Assembly: GCA_030652035.1 (NCBI GenBank) | Contig: JAUSBJ010000035.1 | Location: 372,001 to 436,000 of the forward strand | Direction of reading: 5' to 3' | DNA length: 64,000 nucleotides | From: Sulfurimicrobium sp. | GTDB taxonomy: Bacteria; Pseudomonadota; Gammaproteobacteria; Burkholderiales; Sulfuricellaceae | Shown: piece by piece, positions 37,140 to 45,854 of the stretch | Numbering within the stretch: the first letter of the stretch is position 1 | Layout: the number at the start of each line of letters is the position of its first letter | The notes under the pieces: model-generated | Seen by the model: only the letters and a program-made list of their open reading frames with translations | Databases searched by the model: none | Told to the model about the DNA's origin: nothing | Translations under genes and position numbers: made by a program

Positions 37140-37211
37140 TAACCCGAAGCTACCGGGAAGAATCGAGGCCATTCTTAAAATAGCGCTCAACCTTCGGCAT
37201 GCTTCGGGTTA
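37140..37211. repeat. 11-bp inverted repeat between dsrP and dsrN
   Basis: TAACCCGAAGC (37140-37150) is repeated in inverse as GCTTCGGGTTA (37201-37211) with a 50-base loop. It fills most of the gap between the membrane complex genes and dsrN and could protect the upstream mRNA from decay or attenuate the downstream genes. No T run follows, so it is a poor terminator. Confidence 0.6.
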
Positions 37212-37230
37212 GGCCGAAAATACGGCGTAC

Positions 37231-38433
37231 TTAGTCGCTCGAACTATCCTTGCTGACATGATAGGAATCATCTCGCGGCAGGAAGTTCAGCACACGGACT
37301 GCTATGGTTGCAATGAGGAATGCGACGCCAAGACCACCCATACCCAGCAAGAACTCAGGTAGCGTTGGGCTGTAGTGGTGAATTGCGCCATCAAAGAAAG
37401 TACTGGTTTCCTGCATGCCAGGAAACAGTTCTAGCGGAAATGCCTGTCCCCCAATAATGATAACGTAAAGCTGTGCAAATCCGCCCACAATAATCAGCGC
37501 TGAAGACAACAATACGGTTTTTAATTTGTTTCCGATAGTAGGATGCAAAAGCATTGCAATCGGAATCAAAGCACCTATCAAAATATGGCCAACCCAGAAC
37601 AAAGTGGTGAACACCCCACCATCCACCAGAATAAAACGCTCAAACGCAGCCTGTTTAGCGAAGTACAAATTGGTCAGGTGATACACGATTGTAAAATACA
37701 GTACAGCCCCAGCAAAAGTGGCCAGCAGATTTTTCATGCGGCGCAGAATTGCGGGATCAAGCTTAATTCCATTCCAGGCGTACATGGCGGACTGCACGAG
37801 AATGAAAACCGCCAAGCCGTAGGCAAATGACATAATGATAAACATCGGCGCCAGAATGGCTGAATTGTATGCCTGACGCGCCACAAGGAATCCGAATATC
37901 GAGCCGGTTGCAGTCGTCAAAGCAAGGCGCCAGATGAAGGCAGAAAACCCAACATACTTTGAATAAACATACATTTTCCGTTCCATCATCGTCCAGATGT
38001 AAATCGCGACGATGGCCATGAAGCCCGTATACAAAATGACATTAAGTGCAAATATGGATTTGAAATTAAAATGGGTCATCGCCACAATCAGACGGTCCGG
38101 CCGACCAAGGTCCAGCATCAGGACCGTCAATCCGCCCACCAGCAATGCGATGGCAAGAAGTCCTGATAAGGGTGCACGTGCCTTGTAGACGGGTTTTCCG
38201 AACACGGATCCAATTGAGGCAACATTGAGCACCCCAGAGGCTGCAACAATCATGAATATTGCAAATACATGTGGCAATCCCCACACAATCTGGTTGTTCA
38301 TACCGGTCACGACGTGGCCATGTGTTTCCATGTAGTGCGCGGCACCTAGGCCGATCAGTACAACCAGACCAAGCAAACCAGCGAGCGCATAAAATGCCCG
38401 CTCCTCAATTTTACGGAAAGCTTCAATATTCAT
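37231..38433 (-). CDS. dsrP: DsrP, NrfD-type membrane subunit
   Basis: The protein has 400 residues and about ten membrane helices, typical of NrfD/PsrC-type quinone-interacting subunits. It belongs to DsrMKJOP and should exchange electrons between quinone and the periplasmic DsrJO pair. It starts five bases after dsrO. The hydrophobic segments are regular and I see no truncation. Its stop is followed by an inverted repeat before dsrN. Confidence 0.92.
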   Translation of the reverse strand: MNIEAFRKIEERAFYALAGLLGLVVLIGLGAAHYMETHGHVVTGMNNQIVWGLPHVFAIFMIVAASGVLNVASIGSVFGKPVYKARAPLSGLLAIALLVGGLTVLMLDLGRPDRLIVAMTHFNFKSIFALNVILYTGFMAIVAIYIWTMMERKMYVYSKYVGFSAFIWRLALTTATGSIFGFLVARQAYNSAILAPMFIIMSFAYGLAVFILVQSAMYAWNGIKLDPAILRRMKNLLATFAGAVLYFTIVYHLTNLYFAKQAAFERFILVDGGVFTTLFWVGHILIGALIPIAMLLHPTIGNKLKTVLLSSALIIVGGFAQLYVIIIGGQAFPLELFPGMQETSTFFDGAIHHYSPTLPEFLLGMGGLGVAFLIATIAVRVLNFLPRDDSYHVSKDSSSD

Positions 38434-38438
38434 TTCGC

Positions 38439-39194
38439 TTAGAGCCCCTGATAACGAACGCCAACATTAAGCCCCAGATCAGCACGCACCTGAGTCGTCG
38501 CAAGCGTCGCAACTCGTTTGGAAATTTCACTGCTGGGGTCATTTAGATCACCAAACAGGATTGCGTTATGCCCAGCCCCAGCACATGCATCTGCACATGC
38601 AGGCTGTCCACCATTGTCCACACGATGAACACACAGGGTGCAGGACTCAACGCATCCTTTGCCGCGTGGAACATCTGGATTTTGATCATGAAGTTCTTCA
38701 TGAACAAACGAACGGGCTTTATATGGACAAGCCATCATGCAATAACGACAACCGATACAAATATGCCGATCCACGAGAACGATGCCGTCGGCACGTTTGA
38801 ATGACGCACCTGTTGGACAGACATCGACACAGGGGGGGTGCTCACAATGCTGACACATCATGGGCAGGCTATGAGATTGACCACTTCGCAAATCCTTGAT
38901 TTCCACCTTTCTGATCCACTGAGAATCTGTTTCACGAGACCCTGTGAAACCATTTTCCTTTCCACAAGCCGCGACGCAATCATCACACCCCGTTGCACAC
39001 TTTCCACTGTCAATCAGCATACCCCAGCGTACTTTGCTGGATGCTGCCTCTTCAGGCGCACGCCCATGAGCCAGGTCAAACAAAGTGACGCCGGGTGCTA
39101 TCGCCAAGCCTGCCATGGCAGCTCCATAGCCAATAAATTGACGCCGGCTGCTGTCATGCGACTTGTTATCTGCGTTTTTGTCCACGTTACTCAT
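38439..39194 (-). CDS. dsrO: DsrO, periplasmic iron-sulfur protein
   Basis: The protein has 251 residues with a twin-arginine signal SRRQFIG (Arg17-Arg18), so it is exported folded. Ferredoxin-like Cys clusters follow: CATGCDDCVAAC, CQHCEHPPCVDVCP, CIGCRYCMMACPYKA and CTLCVHR. It is the periplasmic Fe-S subunit of DsrMKJOP, working with the cytochrome DsrJ and membrane DsrP. The start overlaps the end of dsrJ by four bases. Confidence 0.93.
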   Translation of the reverse strand: MSNVDKNADNKSHDSSRRQFIGYGAAMAGLAIAPGVTLFDLAHGRAPEEAASSKVRWGMLIDSGKCATGCDDCVAACGKENGFTGSRETDSQWIRKVEIKDLRSGQSHSLPMMCQHCEHPPCVDVCPTGASFKRADGIVLVDRHICIGCRYCMMACPYKARSFVHEELHDQNPDVPRGKGCVESCTLCVHRVDNGGQPACADACAGAGHNAILFGDLNDPSSEISKRVATLATTQVRADLGLNVGVRYQGL

Positions 39195-39727
39195 TTACTT
39201 GCCCCACTTGTGGTGTTGGGTTCTACAGTTTCCGTATATGTATTCAGTTGCAATTCCGTGGCAATGCCTGATTCTGTTCCGGTTTGAACACTCTGGTTTG
39301 GCATGGCCTTTATTACTTTACTTGCCTTAGGCTTGCTAGCATGACACTCGAAACAATCCAATTTGACTGCGGCGTATGAGTGACAACTCTGGCAGAATCC
39401 ATCCTTACCAAGCACGCTGTTGGTTTTCTTGTCAGCGTGACAGTCAATACAGCCCTGCAGACTGAATTGAGAGGTACGGATCCCCTTGCGCATGGTTTCA
39501 TTGCGATGGTGCTTGAGTTCATTCATGTGGTGACGTCTCATGTATGACTCTTCTTTAACGCACTTATCACCTTTGCCCTCTGCGTATACGGGCTTAGCAA
39601 CACGGCTGGAGGATGAAGCGAATTCATCACTCGCGGCCACGGCAACGGCGCTGATCGCAAGCAGAGCCGTCAGCACGACGCCCCGCCTCCAAGTCAGCAT
39701 TTCGCGCAGTTTTGCCAGGCTAAACAT
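39191..39727 (-). CDS. dsrJ: DsrJ, triheme cytochrome c
   Basis: The protein has 178 residues with an N-terminal membrane helix or uncleaved signal (about 16-32). Three CxxCH heme sites are at 93-97 (CIDCH), 112-116 (CQSCH) and 125-129 (CFECH), the expected number for DsrJ. Cys56 in GDKCVKEE lies before the heme sites, near where DsrJ proteins have a Cys proposed as an unusual His/Cys heme ligand. It is the periplasmic cytochrome of DsrMKJOP. A 40-residue polar tail follows the last heme. Confidence 0.93.
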   Translation of the reverse strand: MFSLAKLREMLTWRRGVVLTALLAISAVAVAASDEFASSSSRVAKPVYAEGKGDKCVKEESYMRRHHMNELKHHRNETMRKGIRTSQFSLQGCIDCHADKKTNSVLGKDGFCQSCHSYAAVKLDCFECHASKPKASKVIKAMPNQSVQTGTESGIATELQLNTYTETVEPNTTSGASK

Positions 39728-39730
39728 AAC

Positions 39731-41734
39731 TTAATCACCCATACCCATTTTGATATACCCAGTCGGGCATACATCAGCGCAAATATGACACCCGATGCAT
39801 TTGGAGTAGTCTGTATCCACATATCGACCCGTGGTAGATTCACTACGCTTGACCTTGAACACGGCCGTTTGCGGGCAGTAAACCACGCAGTTGTCACATT
39901 CAAAGCAAAGCCCGCAGCTCATGCAACGCTTGGCTTCAGCAACAACTTGCTTGTCATCCAACTTCATCAAACGCTCTTCGAAGTGACCCAGTGCTTGCTG
40001 AGCGTTCAACGTAATGTGTTCACGTACGTTACGTGCCACATACGGGAAGTGCCCCAGAAATAGATCGCTGGAAGGAATGACGTATTTATCAGAACGGTCT
40101 TCGAAGTTATGAACAGCAAATTTCGCGCTGTCGGTTCCACGTACACCCAGATCAATTTCTTTGGCGAACGTTTCAGTCTTGATCACATCTGCCTTGTCCA
40201 AGGCCTGGAATTCGACCGGTGCATGCTCAGTTTCAATCAGCTTACGAACCATATCCCAGTGGTGCACGTCTATTTTCGGGCGTTTGTCCTGGGTTTCTCC
40301 CTTCAGGTAGACATCGATACTTTCGGCTGCAATTGAACCGTGACCGATTGCGGTAGTAAGCAAATGAGGGCGGATTACGTCGCCACCAACAAAATAGCCT
40401 TTCTTATTTGGCACTTCGTAGTTTTTATTGGCATTGATCAGGCCTTTGCCATTATCAAAACCTTCGAAACCTGTGAAATCAACAGCCTGTCCGATCGCTG
40501 AAACAATCAGATCCGCAGGAATATCTTTTTCAGTTCCGGGCTTGATGATAGTTTCGCCCTTGACGACATCAAACTCTGCAACGCGCAGCGCTGTTGCGCG
40601 ACCATCAGCACCTTTAACAACAGAAATTGGAGTCACGCCACCGATAATCTCAATTCCCTCGGCCAGAGCTTGTTCAATTTCATGCTTATTGGCATTCATC
40701 TTTTCGATGGCTGCGCGGGAAACCAGAATCACTTCAGCACCTTCACGGGCAGACACAGCTGCGACGTCATGAGCCACCTGACCAGCAATAATATGCTCCG
40801 GACGTTCTTTTTCAGTGGCAACCGTAATATTACCCAGACGGCGTGCAACCGTTGCAACGTCGATGGAGGTATCTCCACCGCCGATAACCACGACACGCTT
40901 GCCAACATGCTGCAGACGGCCATCGTTAAAGGCCCGTAGGAAAGCCATAGCGTTAACGCAGTTAGCAGCATCAAATCCCGGCACTGGAAGCATGCGACCA
41001 GACTGCGCACCCAGACCCAAGAATATAGCGTCAAATTCTTTTTCCAGTTGTTCCAGTGTAACGTCGACACCAATGCGGGTATTCAGTTTCACCTCAACAC
41101 CAAGGTCAAGAATTCGCTGAATTTCAGCATCCAGCACTTCGCGCGGAGTACGGAATCCGGGAATGCCGTACCGCATCATGCCGCCCAGCATCGCATGATC
41201 ATCAAAAATAGTGCATGCGTGACCTTTCAAACGCAATTGATAGGCAGCTGACATGGAAGCGGGACCGCCACCTATCAGGGCAACCTTTTTACCAGTGCTG
41301 GCTCCTGGTTGTGGCAAGGCAAGTTTGTTAGCAATGCCATAATCACCTACGAAATGCTCAACCGAGTTGATACCCACGAAATCATCCACTTGGTTGCGGT
41401 TACAACCACTTTCACATGGAGCAGGACATACTCGACCCATTACGGATGGAAATGGATTTGCGGATGTAATGCGCTGGAATGCATATTGTTGCCAAGGCAT
41501 ATCTTTAACTGGAGGCTTTTCCATTCCGCGAACAATATCAAGATACCCGCGAATATCCTCCCCAGCGGGGCAACTGCCTTGGCATGGTGGTGTTGAAAGC
41601 ACATATTCCGGACATTTATGTGTCCAGCTAGCTTCAAAAATCTTGTCCTGCCATTGACGCCAAGTTGTGTCACCCTCTTTGTAACGGCGATAGTTGAGTT
41701 TAGTGTCTTTCATTTCTTCGGATGAGGCGGACAT
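39731..41734 (-). CDS. dsrL: DsrL, NAD(P)H:acceptor iron-sulfur flavoprotein
   Basis: The protein has 667 residues and resembles the small subunit of glutamate synthase. The N terminus has a Cys-rich segment (CPEYVLSTPPCQGSCPAG), followed by FAD (ALIGGGPASMSAAYQL) and NAD(P) (VVIGGGDTSIDVA) folds. A C-terminal two-cluster ferredoxin domain has CGLCFECDNCVVYCP and CIGCHICADVCPTG. In sulfur oxidizers DsrL takes electrons from DsrAB and reduces NAD(P). Its presence marks an oxidative Dsr pathway. An AGGAG site lies upstream of the start. Confidence 0.93.
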   Translation of the reverse strand: MSASSEEMKDTKLNYRRYKEGDTTWRQWQDKIFEASWTHKCPEYVLSTPPCQGSCPAGEDIRGYLDIVRGMEKPPVKDMPWQQYAFQRITSANPFPSVMGRVCPAPCESGCNRNQVDDFVGINSVEHFVGDYGIANKLALPQPGASTGKKVALIGGGPASMSAAYQLRLKGHACTIFDDHAMLGGMMRYGIPGFRTPREVLDAEIQRILDLGVEVKLNTRIGVDVTLEQLEKEFDAIFLGLGAQSGRMLPVPGFDAANCVNAMAFLRAFNDGRLQHVGKRVVVIGGGDTSIDVATVARRLGNITVATEKERPEHIIAGQVAHDVAAVSAREGAEVILVSRAAIEKMNANKHEIEQALAEGIEIIGGVTPISVVKGADGRATALRVAEFDVVKGETIIKPGTEKDIPADLIVSAIGQAVDFTGFEGFDNGKGLINANKNYEVPNKKGYFVGGDVIRPHLLTTAIGHGSIAAESIDVYLKGETQDKRPKIDVHHWDMVRKLIETEHAPVEFQALDKADVIKTETFAKEIDLGVRGTDSAKFAVHNFEDRSDKYVIPSSDLFLGHFPYVARNVREHITLNAQQALGHFEERLMKLDDKQVVAEAKRCMSCGLCFECDNCVVYCPQTAVFKVKRSESTTGRYVDTDYSKCIGCHICADVCPTGYIKMGMGD

Positions 41735-41806
41735 GTATGCAATCTCCTAATCTACAAATATTGAATGGCTAGCGCGCTGTTGACGCAAGCACTTTACTTA
41801 AAAAAA

Positions 41807-43378
41807 TTATGCTTCGGACTCTTCAGCTTCAGATTCTTGTTCTGTCTCTTCCGGTACTTCAAGCAAAATAGCTGTGGCCACTAACTGATGAACGCCACCC
41901 ACCATGCTCATATCAAAACCGTAATAAGGTATTACCTTGCTGAACTGTGACTTGCAAATCGCACAGATCAATGCCAGGAAGTTGACCTGCTTCTCCTGAA
42001 CCACATTATTGAAAGCCTCCATCCTTGGCAGCGCGCCTTTAACGCGAAGTTCCATAAGATCATCTGTCAGGAGACCTCCACCGCCACCACAACAGAACGT
42101 TCCTTCATGAATAGTTTCAGCCTGCATGTCATGGAAGTTATTCGCAACTGCCTTGATGATTTCACGGGGAATAATAAACTGCCCACCAGGCATGTCACTC
42201 ATACGCGAGCCGCGAGCCACGTTGCAGGAATCATGAAACGTAATGATTCGATGGTCATTCAAAGACTTATCAAATTTCAGTTTACCCTGCTGAATCAGGT
42301 CATATGTAAATTCGCAAATATGCTGCGGTGCTGGATATTTTGGATCCAGTTGCTTCTGTAATTGTTTCGAAAATGGGTCATCACCGCCATGCCCGACACC
42401 TGTAAGCGTATTCCAGAAGCTGTAGGCAACCCTCCACGCGTGGCCACACTCCCCAACCACAACGCGCTTTACACCCAAGTCCAGAGCAGCATCACGAATA
42501 CGCATTGCGCCACGGCGCATATTTTCGTAACTGCCGATGAACAGGCCAAAATTGCCTGCCTCGGATGCTTTAGAACTCAACGTCCAGCTAATGCCTGCCG
42601 CGTGGAACACCTTTGCATATCCAATCAGGCTTTCAACATGAGGCTCGGCAAAAAAATCTGCTGAAGGCGTTACCAGCATAATCTCGGCGCCTTCAAGATC
42701 GAGCGGCAATTTAACAGGCACACCCGTATTGTCGAATATGTCTTCCTCAAGGCCTTCCAACGTATCTGCCAGGGCCGGGCCGGGCAAGCCCAGGTTGTTG
42801 CCTATCTTGTGCATTTTACCAATAATTTCATTGGTGTATTTCTGACCTATCCCCACGGTATCCAGGATTTCACGCCCTGCCATCGTAACCTCTGCCGTGT
42901 CAATTCCATACGGACAATAGACCGAGCAACGGCGGCATTCTGAACACTGGTAATAGTAACTGTACCAGTCTTGCAATGTTTCTTCCGTCAGATCCTTGGC
43001 GCCGACCAGCGACGGGAAATATTTGCCCGCAAAGGTAAAGTGGCGGCGATAAACGCTACGCATCAATTCCTGGCGGGCAACGGGCATGTTTTTCGGATCG
43101 GCAGTGCCAATAAAATAATGGCATTTGTCTGTACATGCACCGCAATGCACACAAGCATCCATAAAAACCTGGAGTGAACGATACCTCCCAAGCAGGTCGC
43201 CCATCTTGGCGATAGCCTTATCATGCCAACCATCCACTAAAGGACCAGGATAGCCAATACCTTCTTGAATGACGTCGGAAGCAGGAAATGATTTGATATG
43301 TGCAGATGCGCCCTCTTTAAGCAAAGGCACTTCTATAAATCCCGTCAGCTTAGGCACATCAAATTTTGGAGCTGCCAC
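41807..43378 (-). CDS. dsrK: DsrK, cytoplasmic heterodisulfide-reductase-like subunit
   Basis: The protein has 523 residues and is related to HdrD. Two [4Fe-4S] motifs are near the N terminus (CVHCGACTDKCHYF and CSECRRCSVYCPYG), and the C-terminal CCG domain has FCCGGGGGLL and ICAICKSQF for the noncubane cluster. It is thought to act on the trisulfide or disulfide form of DsrC. The start is a GTG with GGAGG five bases upstream. The C terminus is a short acidic tail rich in Glu. Confidence 0.93.
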   Translation of the reverse strand: MAAPKFDVPKLTGFIEVPLLKEGASAHIKSFPASDVIQEGIGYPGPLVDGWHDKAIAKMGDLLGRYRSLQVFMDACVHCGACTDKCHYFIGTADPKNMPVARQELMRSVYRRHFTFAGKYFPSLVGAKDLTEETLQDWYSYYYQCSECRRCSVYCPYGIDTAEVTMAGREILDTVGIGQKYTNEIIGKMHKIGNNLGLPGPALADTLEGLEEDIFDNTGVPVKLPLDLEGAEIMLVTPSADFFAEPHVESLIGYAKVFHAAGISWTLSSKASEAGNFGLFIGSYENMRRGAMRIRDAALDLGVKRVVVGECGHAWRVAYSFWNTLTGVGHGGDDPFSKQLQKQLDPKYPAPQHICEFTYDLIQQGKLKFDKSLNDHRIITFHDSCNVARGSRMSDMPGGQFIIPREIIKAVANNFHDMQAETIHEGTFCCGGGGGLLTDDLMELRVKGALPRMEAFNNVVQEKQVNFLALICAICKSQFSKVIPYYGFDMSMVGGVHQLVATAILLEVPEETEQESEAEESEA

Positions 43379-43438
43379 TATTCCTCCTGCAAACTTTTTG
43401 GTTAATGCTTGTTTCTTGAGAACCGGACCAATTGCAGA

Positions 43439-44191
43439 CTATGCGTCCGCCTTGGATTGCGTACCAGATTCCAGCTTGGCTGCCCATGGAGAGAGATGAC
43501 GCCTGTCGCGTGGATCATCTGTCTGATTACGTGTTGGGCTGAAGAAAATGCCCGGTGCATGCAACAGCTTACTGATTGGAAAAATGATCATTAACAATGC
43601 CACTAGTGAAAGATGTATCAGCAGTATTGGATCCGTCGGTAGCGGTTGCAGGTCAAATACCATCAAGCCGAGCATGAATGCTTTAACAGCCACAATATCG
43701 GTGTGAGCCACAAACGTCATGCCCAGGCCAGATAAACCGATAGCTATCAGAAGCATCAAAATCAGGTGGTCAGAAGGTGTGGATATATACCGCACACGGT
43801 CCACAAGAAAACGCCTGGCCCATAAGCCAGCCAACCCTGCGACCATGGCAAATCCGGCGTACATGCCGAAAGGTTGAATCATTTCTATCGGAGTCCATAC
43901 CGGTTCGGTGAAATAGCGCAGATGGCGCAAAGTCACCAACAGCAAGGCTGCGTGGAACAAGTAGCCAAAAAGCCATATCCATTTATTGGATTTGAACAGG
44001 CTTTCAAACAAGGCAACTTCACGCGTCAAACGCAGAACCACACCACCCTTGGTTGTAGGCGCTGGAGTAGTCGGTATCTTCAAAGGCGCTGGCGTGCGGG
44101 CATATGTGCGGATTTTAAGAAGCAATCCGACCACCAATATCGCCGTGGCTGCGTAAAATAAGCACGCAAACAGTACGGTCAGAAACGACAT
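43439..44191 (-). CDS. dsrM: DsrM, membrane cytochrome b subunit
   Basis: The protein has 250 residues with about five to six membrane helices, of the NarI-like cytochrome b type. It should bind heme b and contact the quinone pool, with DsrK on the cytoplasmic face. The short length is normal for sulfur oxidizers. I chose the ATG at 44191, since AGGGG lies seven bases upstream; an ATG two codons earlier abuts this site. dsrK begins 60 bases after its stop. Confidence 0.9.
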   Translation of the reverse strand: MSFLTVLFACLFYAATAILVVGLLLKIRTYARTPAPLKIPTTPAPTTKGGVVLRLTREVALFESLFKSNKWIWLFGYLFHAALLLVTLRHLRYFTEPVWTPIEMIQPFGMYAGFAMVAGLAGLWARRFLVDRVRYISTPSDHLILMLLIAIGLSGLGMTFVAHTDIVAVKAFMLGLMVFDLQPLPTDPILLIHLSLVALLMIIFPISKLLHAPGIFFSPTRNQTDDPRDRRHLSPWAAKLESGTQSKADA

Positions 44192-44308
44192 GTACATCCC
44201 CTGGAGTAGTTCATTCAGCAAGCAACGCTTGCCGTAGTTATTCTTGGGAGTTATGGATGGCTCACCGCCTTGGCAGCGCAGCACATCCAAAACTCGCCTT
44301 TTTAAAGC

Positions 44309-44641
44309 TTAGATACAGCCAGTAGGCTTTGGCAGGCCAGCAATTTTACATGCCTGCTTTGCCGGGCCGTATGGAAACAGTTCGTACAGGTACTTGCTGT
44401 TACCCTTCTCAGGCCCCAGCTTCTTGCCGATTGCCTTAGTCAGTACGCGAACTGCCGGAGCGATCTGGTAGTCGTTATAGTACTCACGCAGAAAGTTGAT
44501 GACTTCCCAGTGCGACTCAGTCATTTCGACTTTTTCTTCAATTGCCAAGTACTTGGCTGCTTCCTCGTCCCATTCTGCCAGGTTTACCAGGTAGCCTTCT
44601 TCGTCTGTTTCGTAGGTCTTGCCGTTAATTTCGAAGCCCAT
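44309..44641 (-). CDS. dsrC: DsrC, sulfur-carrier substrate protein with two C-terminal Cys
   Basis: The protein has 110 residues. Both catalytic cysteines are present on the flexible arm: Cys98 and the penultimate Cys109, with ten residues between them (CKIAGLPKPTGC). This is the true DsrC, which carries sulfur to DsrAB and cycles through DsrMK. An AAGGAG site precedes the ATG. A second, Cys-less paralog lies near 49.5 kb on the other strand. Confidence 0.95.
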   Translation of the reverse strand: MGFEINGKTYETDEEGYLVNLAEWDEEAAKYLAIEEKVEMTESHWEVINFLREYYNDYQIAPAVRVLTKAIGKKLGPEKGNSKYLYELFPYGPAKQACKIAGLPKPTGCI

Positions 44642-44672
44642 GTATTTCTCCTTAGATCAAAAAACCAAATGA

Positions 44673-44972
44673 TTACAACCAGGACATTACGGAACTACTA
44701 TCCGCAACAAGATCCACAAACCCGCTATAGTCAACCTGCTTAACACCGTCAATCACGGTATCTTGCATACCGCGAGCTTCAAGGTCAGGCCATAAAGCAC
44801 TCACAGTACAAGTTTTCATAGCTTCTTTAACTGCACTTTCTACCTTGTTGCCCTTGGTTACGGCATACACGGCATCCTCAATCAGAAGAATTGTGCTGCC
44901 AGGCTTAATCATACGCAAGGCGCTGTCGAGAGCATTCCTTTCCAGCGGCGACTTATTCACGATATGCAACAT
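44673..44972 (-). CDS. dsrH: DsrH, sulfur relay subunit
   Basis: The protein has 99 residues and matches DsrH/TusB (MLHIVNKSPLERNALDSAL). From memory, the Allochromatium protein has a conserved Cys (Cys20) where this one reads Ala in LDSALRM. The only Cys here is in MKTCTVSAL. It forms the hexameric DsrEFH with its neighbours. The ATG at 44972 is preferred because GGAGGGG lies six bases upstream; an ATG two codons earlier abuts that site. dsrF ends seven bases before that upstream ATG. Confidence 0.9.
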   Translation of the reverse strand: MLHIVNKSPLERNALDSALRMIKPGSTILLIEDAVYAVTKGNKVESAVKEAMKTCTVSALWPDLEARGMQDTVIDGVKQVDYSGFVDLVADSSSVMSWL

Positions 44973-44985
44973 CTGCATCCCCTCC

Positions 44986-45393
44986 CTAGAAACTCAGAAC
45001 AACATCTTGCTCTTCGAGCAGTGCGGCCATCTCGGCCGAATCCAGCACTTCCACATCAACGATCAAGTCGTCAGTGGTCAGGCCACGCGCTTCCATGGAG
45101 GACTTTTCGACATACAATTTTTCAATGTCATAACCTTCCAGAGCGCGATATGTAGGAGAAAAGTTTTTCATGCCCACAGCCTTTGTTGCTTGCCCTTTTT
45201 TCAGTTGATAAACGCCGTCATCCGCGAAAACCAAGCTGACATCCTGATCAAACGCCGCACTAATAAGCACCACCTCAAGCGACTCTAGTGCATATATAGT
45301 GCCGTAGGGAGCCTTGCGATTGATGAATGCAAATTTCTTTACGGTACCGGACATGTCTTCTTCCATTTCGATACCTCCCGTACTTTCAGTCAT
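44986..45393 (-). CDS. dsrF: DsrF, sulfur relay subunit
   Basis: The protein has 135 residues of the DsrF/TusC family (KKFAFINRKAPYGTIYALES). It has no Cys at all, in line with DsrF being the structural subunit of the DsrEFH hexamer. The N-terminal 18 residues before the fold (TESTGGIEMEEDMSG) are an extra polar stretch. The start at 45393 has GGGAG upstream; an internal Met14 is possible. It lies 15 bases after dsrE. Confidence 0.9.
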   Translation of the reverse strand: MTESTGGIEMEEDMSGTVKKFAFINRKAPYGTIYALESLEVVLISAAFDQDVSLVFADDGVYQLKKGQATKAVGMKNFSPTYRALEGYDIEKLYVEKSSMEARGLTTDDLIVDVEVLDSAEMAALLEEQDVVLSF

Positions 45394-45408
45394 GAATCAC
45401 TCCCTCTT

Positions 45409-45768
45409 TTAGTCGCCGAACGTCACGACACGATCAGAACGAATACCGGATTCAACCAGTTGTCCCAAACCAGATATCCTGAAGCCTGCCGCCAAGTTGT
45501 CATCAACAATTCCACGGCGCAAACCAGCAGCAACGCAGACCACCAAGTCTACTCCATGTTCCTCGGCAAGCTTGCTCCAGCGATTCACGATGTGACGATC
45601 GTCCTGTGGCGGTTCGGTAAGCTTGGTCGCGTTGTTCACACCATCATGGTAGAAAAACACACGGTCAATCTCATGGCCCCTCTCAATCGCCGCCTTGCAA
45701 AACTGATATGCCGAGTCAGCTGACTGATGATTATAGGGACCTTCATTAATTAGAATTCCGAATTTCAT
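45409..45768 (-). CDS. dsrE: DsrE, catalytic sulfur relay subunit
   Basis: The protein has 119 residues of the DsrE/TusD family. The sulfur-binding Cys is at position 78 (VDLVVCVAAGLRRG), exactly the numbering of the essential Cys78 in Allochromatium DsrE. It should pass sulfur to DsrC, receiving it from TusA. The dsrE-F-H order is complete and tightly spaced. The start at 45768 lies 86 bases after the dsrB stop. Confidence 0.94.
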   Translation of the reverse strand: MKFGILINEGPYNHQSADSAYQFCKAAIERGHEIDRVFFYHDGVNNATKLTEPPQDDRHIVNRWSKLAEEHGVDLVVCVAAGLRRGIVDDNLAAGFRISGLGQLVESGIRSDRVVTFGD

Positions 45769-45854
45769 CCCTGAATGTCCTGTATCAATAAAGATTTTAT
45801 TTTAGCAAAACCCCGGTCACAGGCGTTTCAGCCTGAGACCGTGGTTAAACCCTT

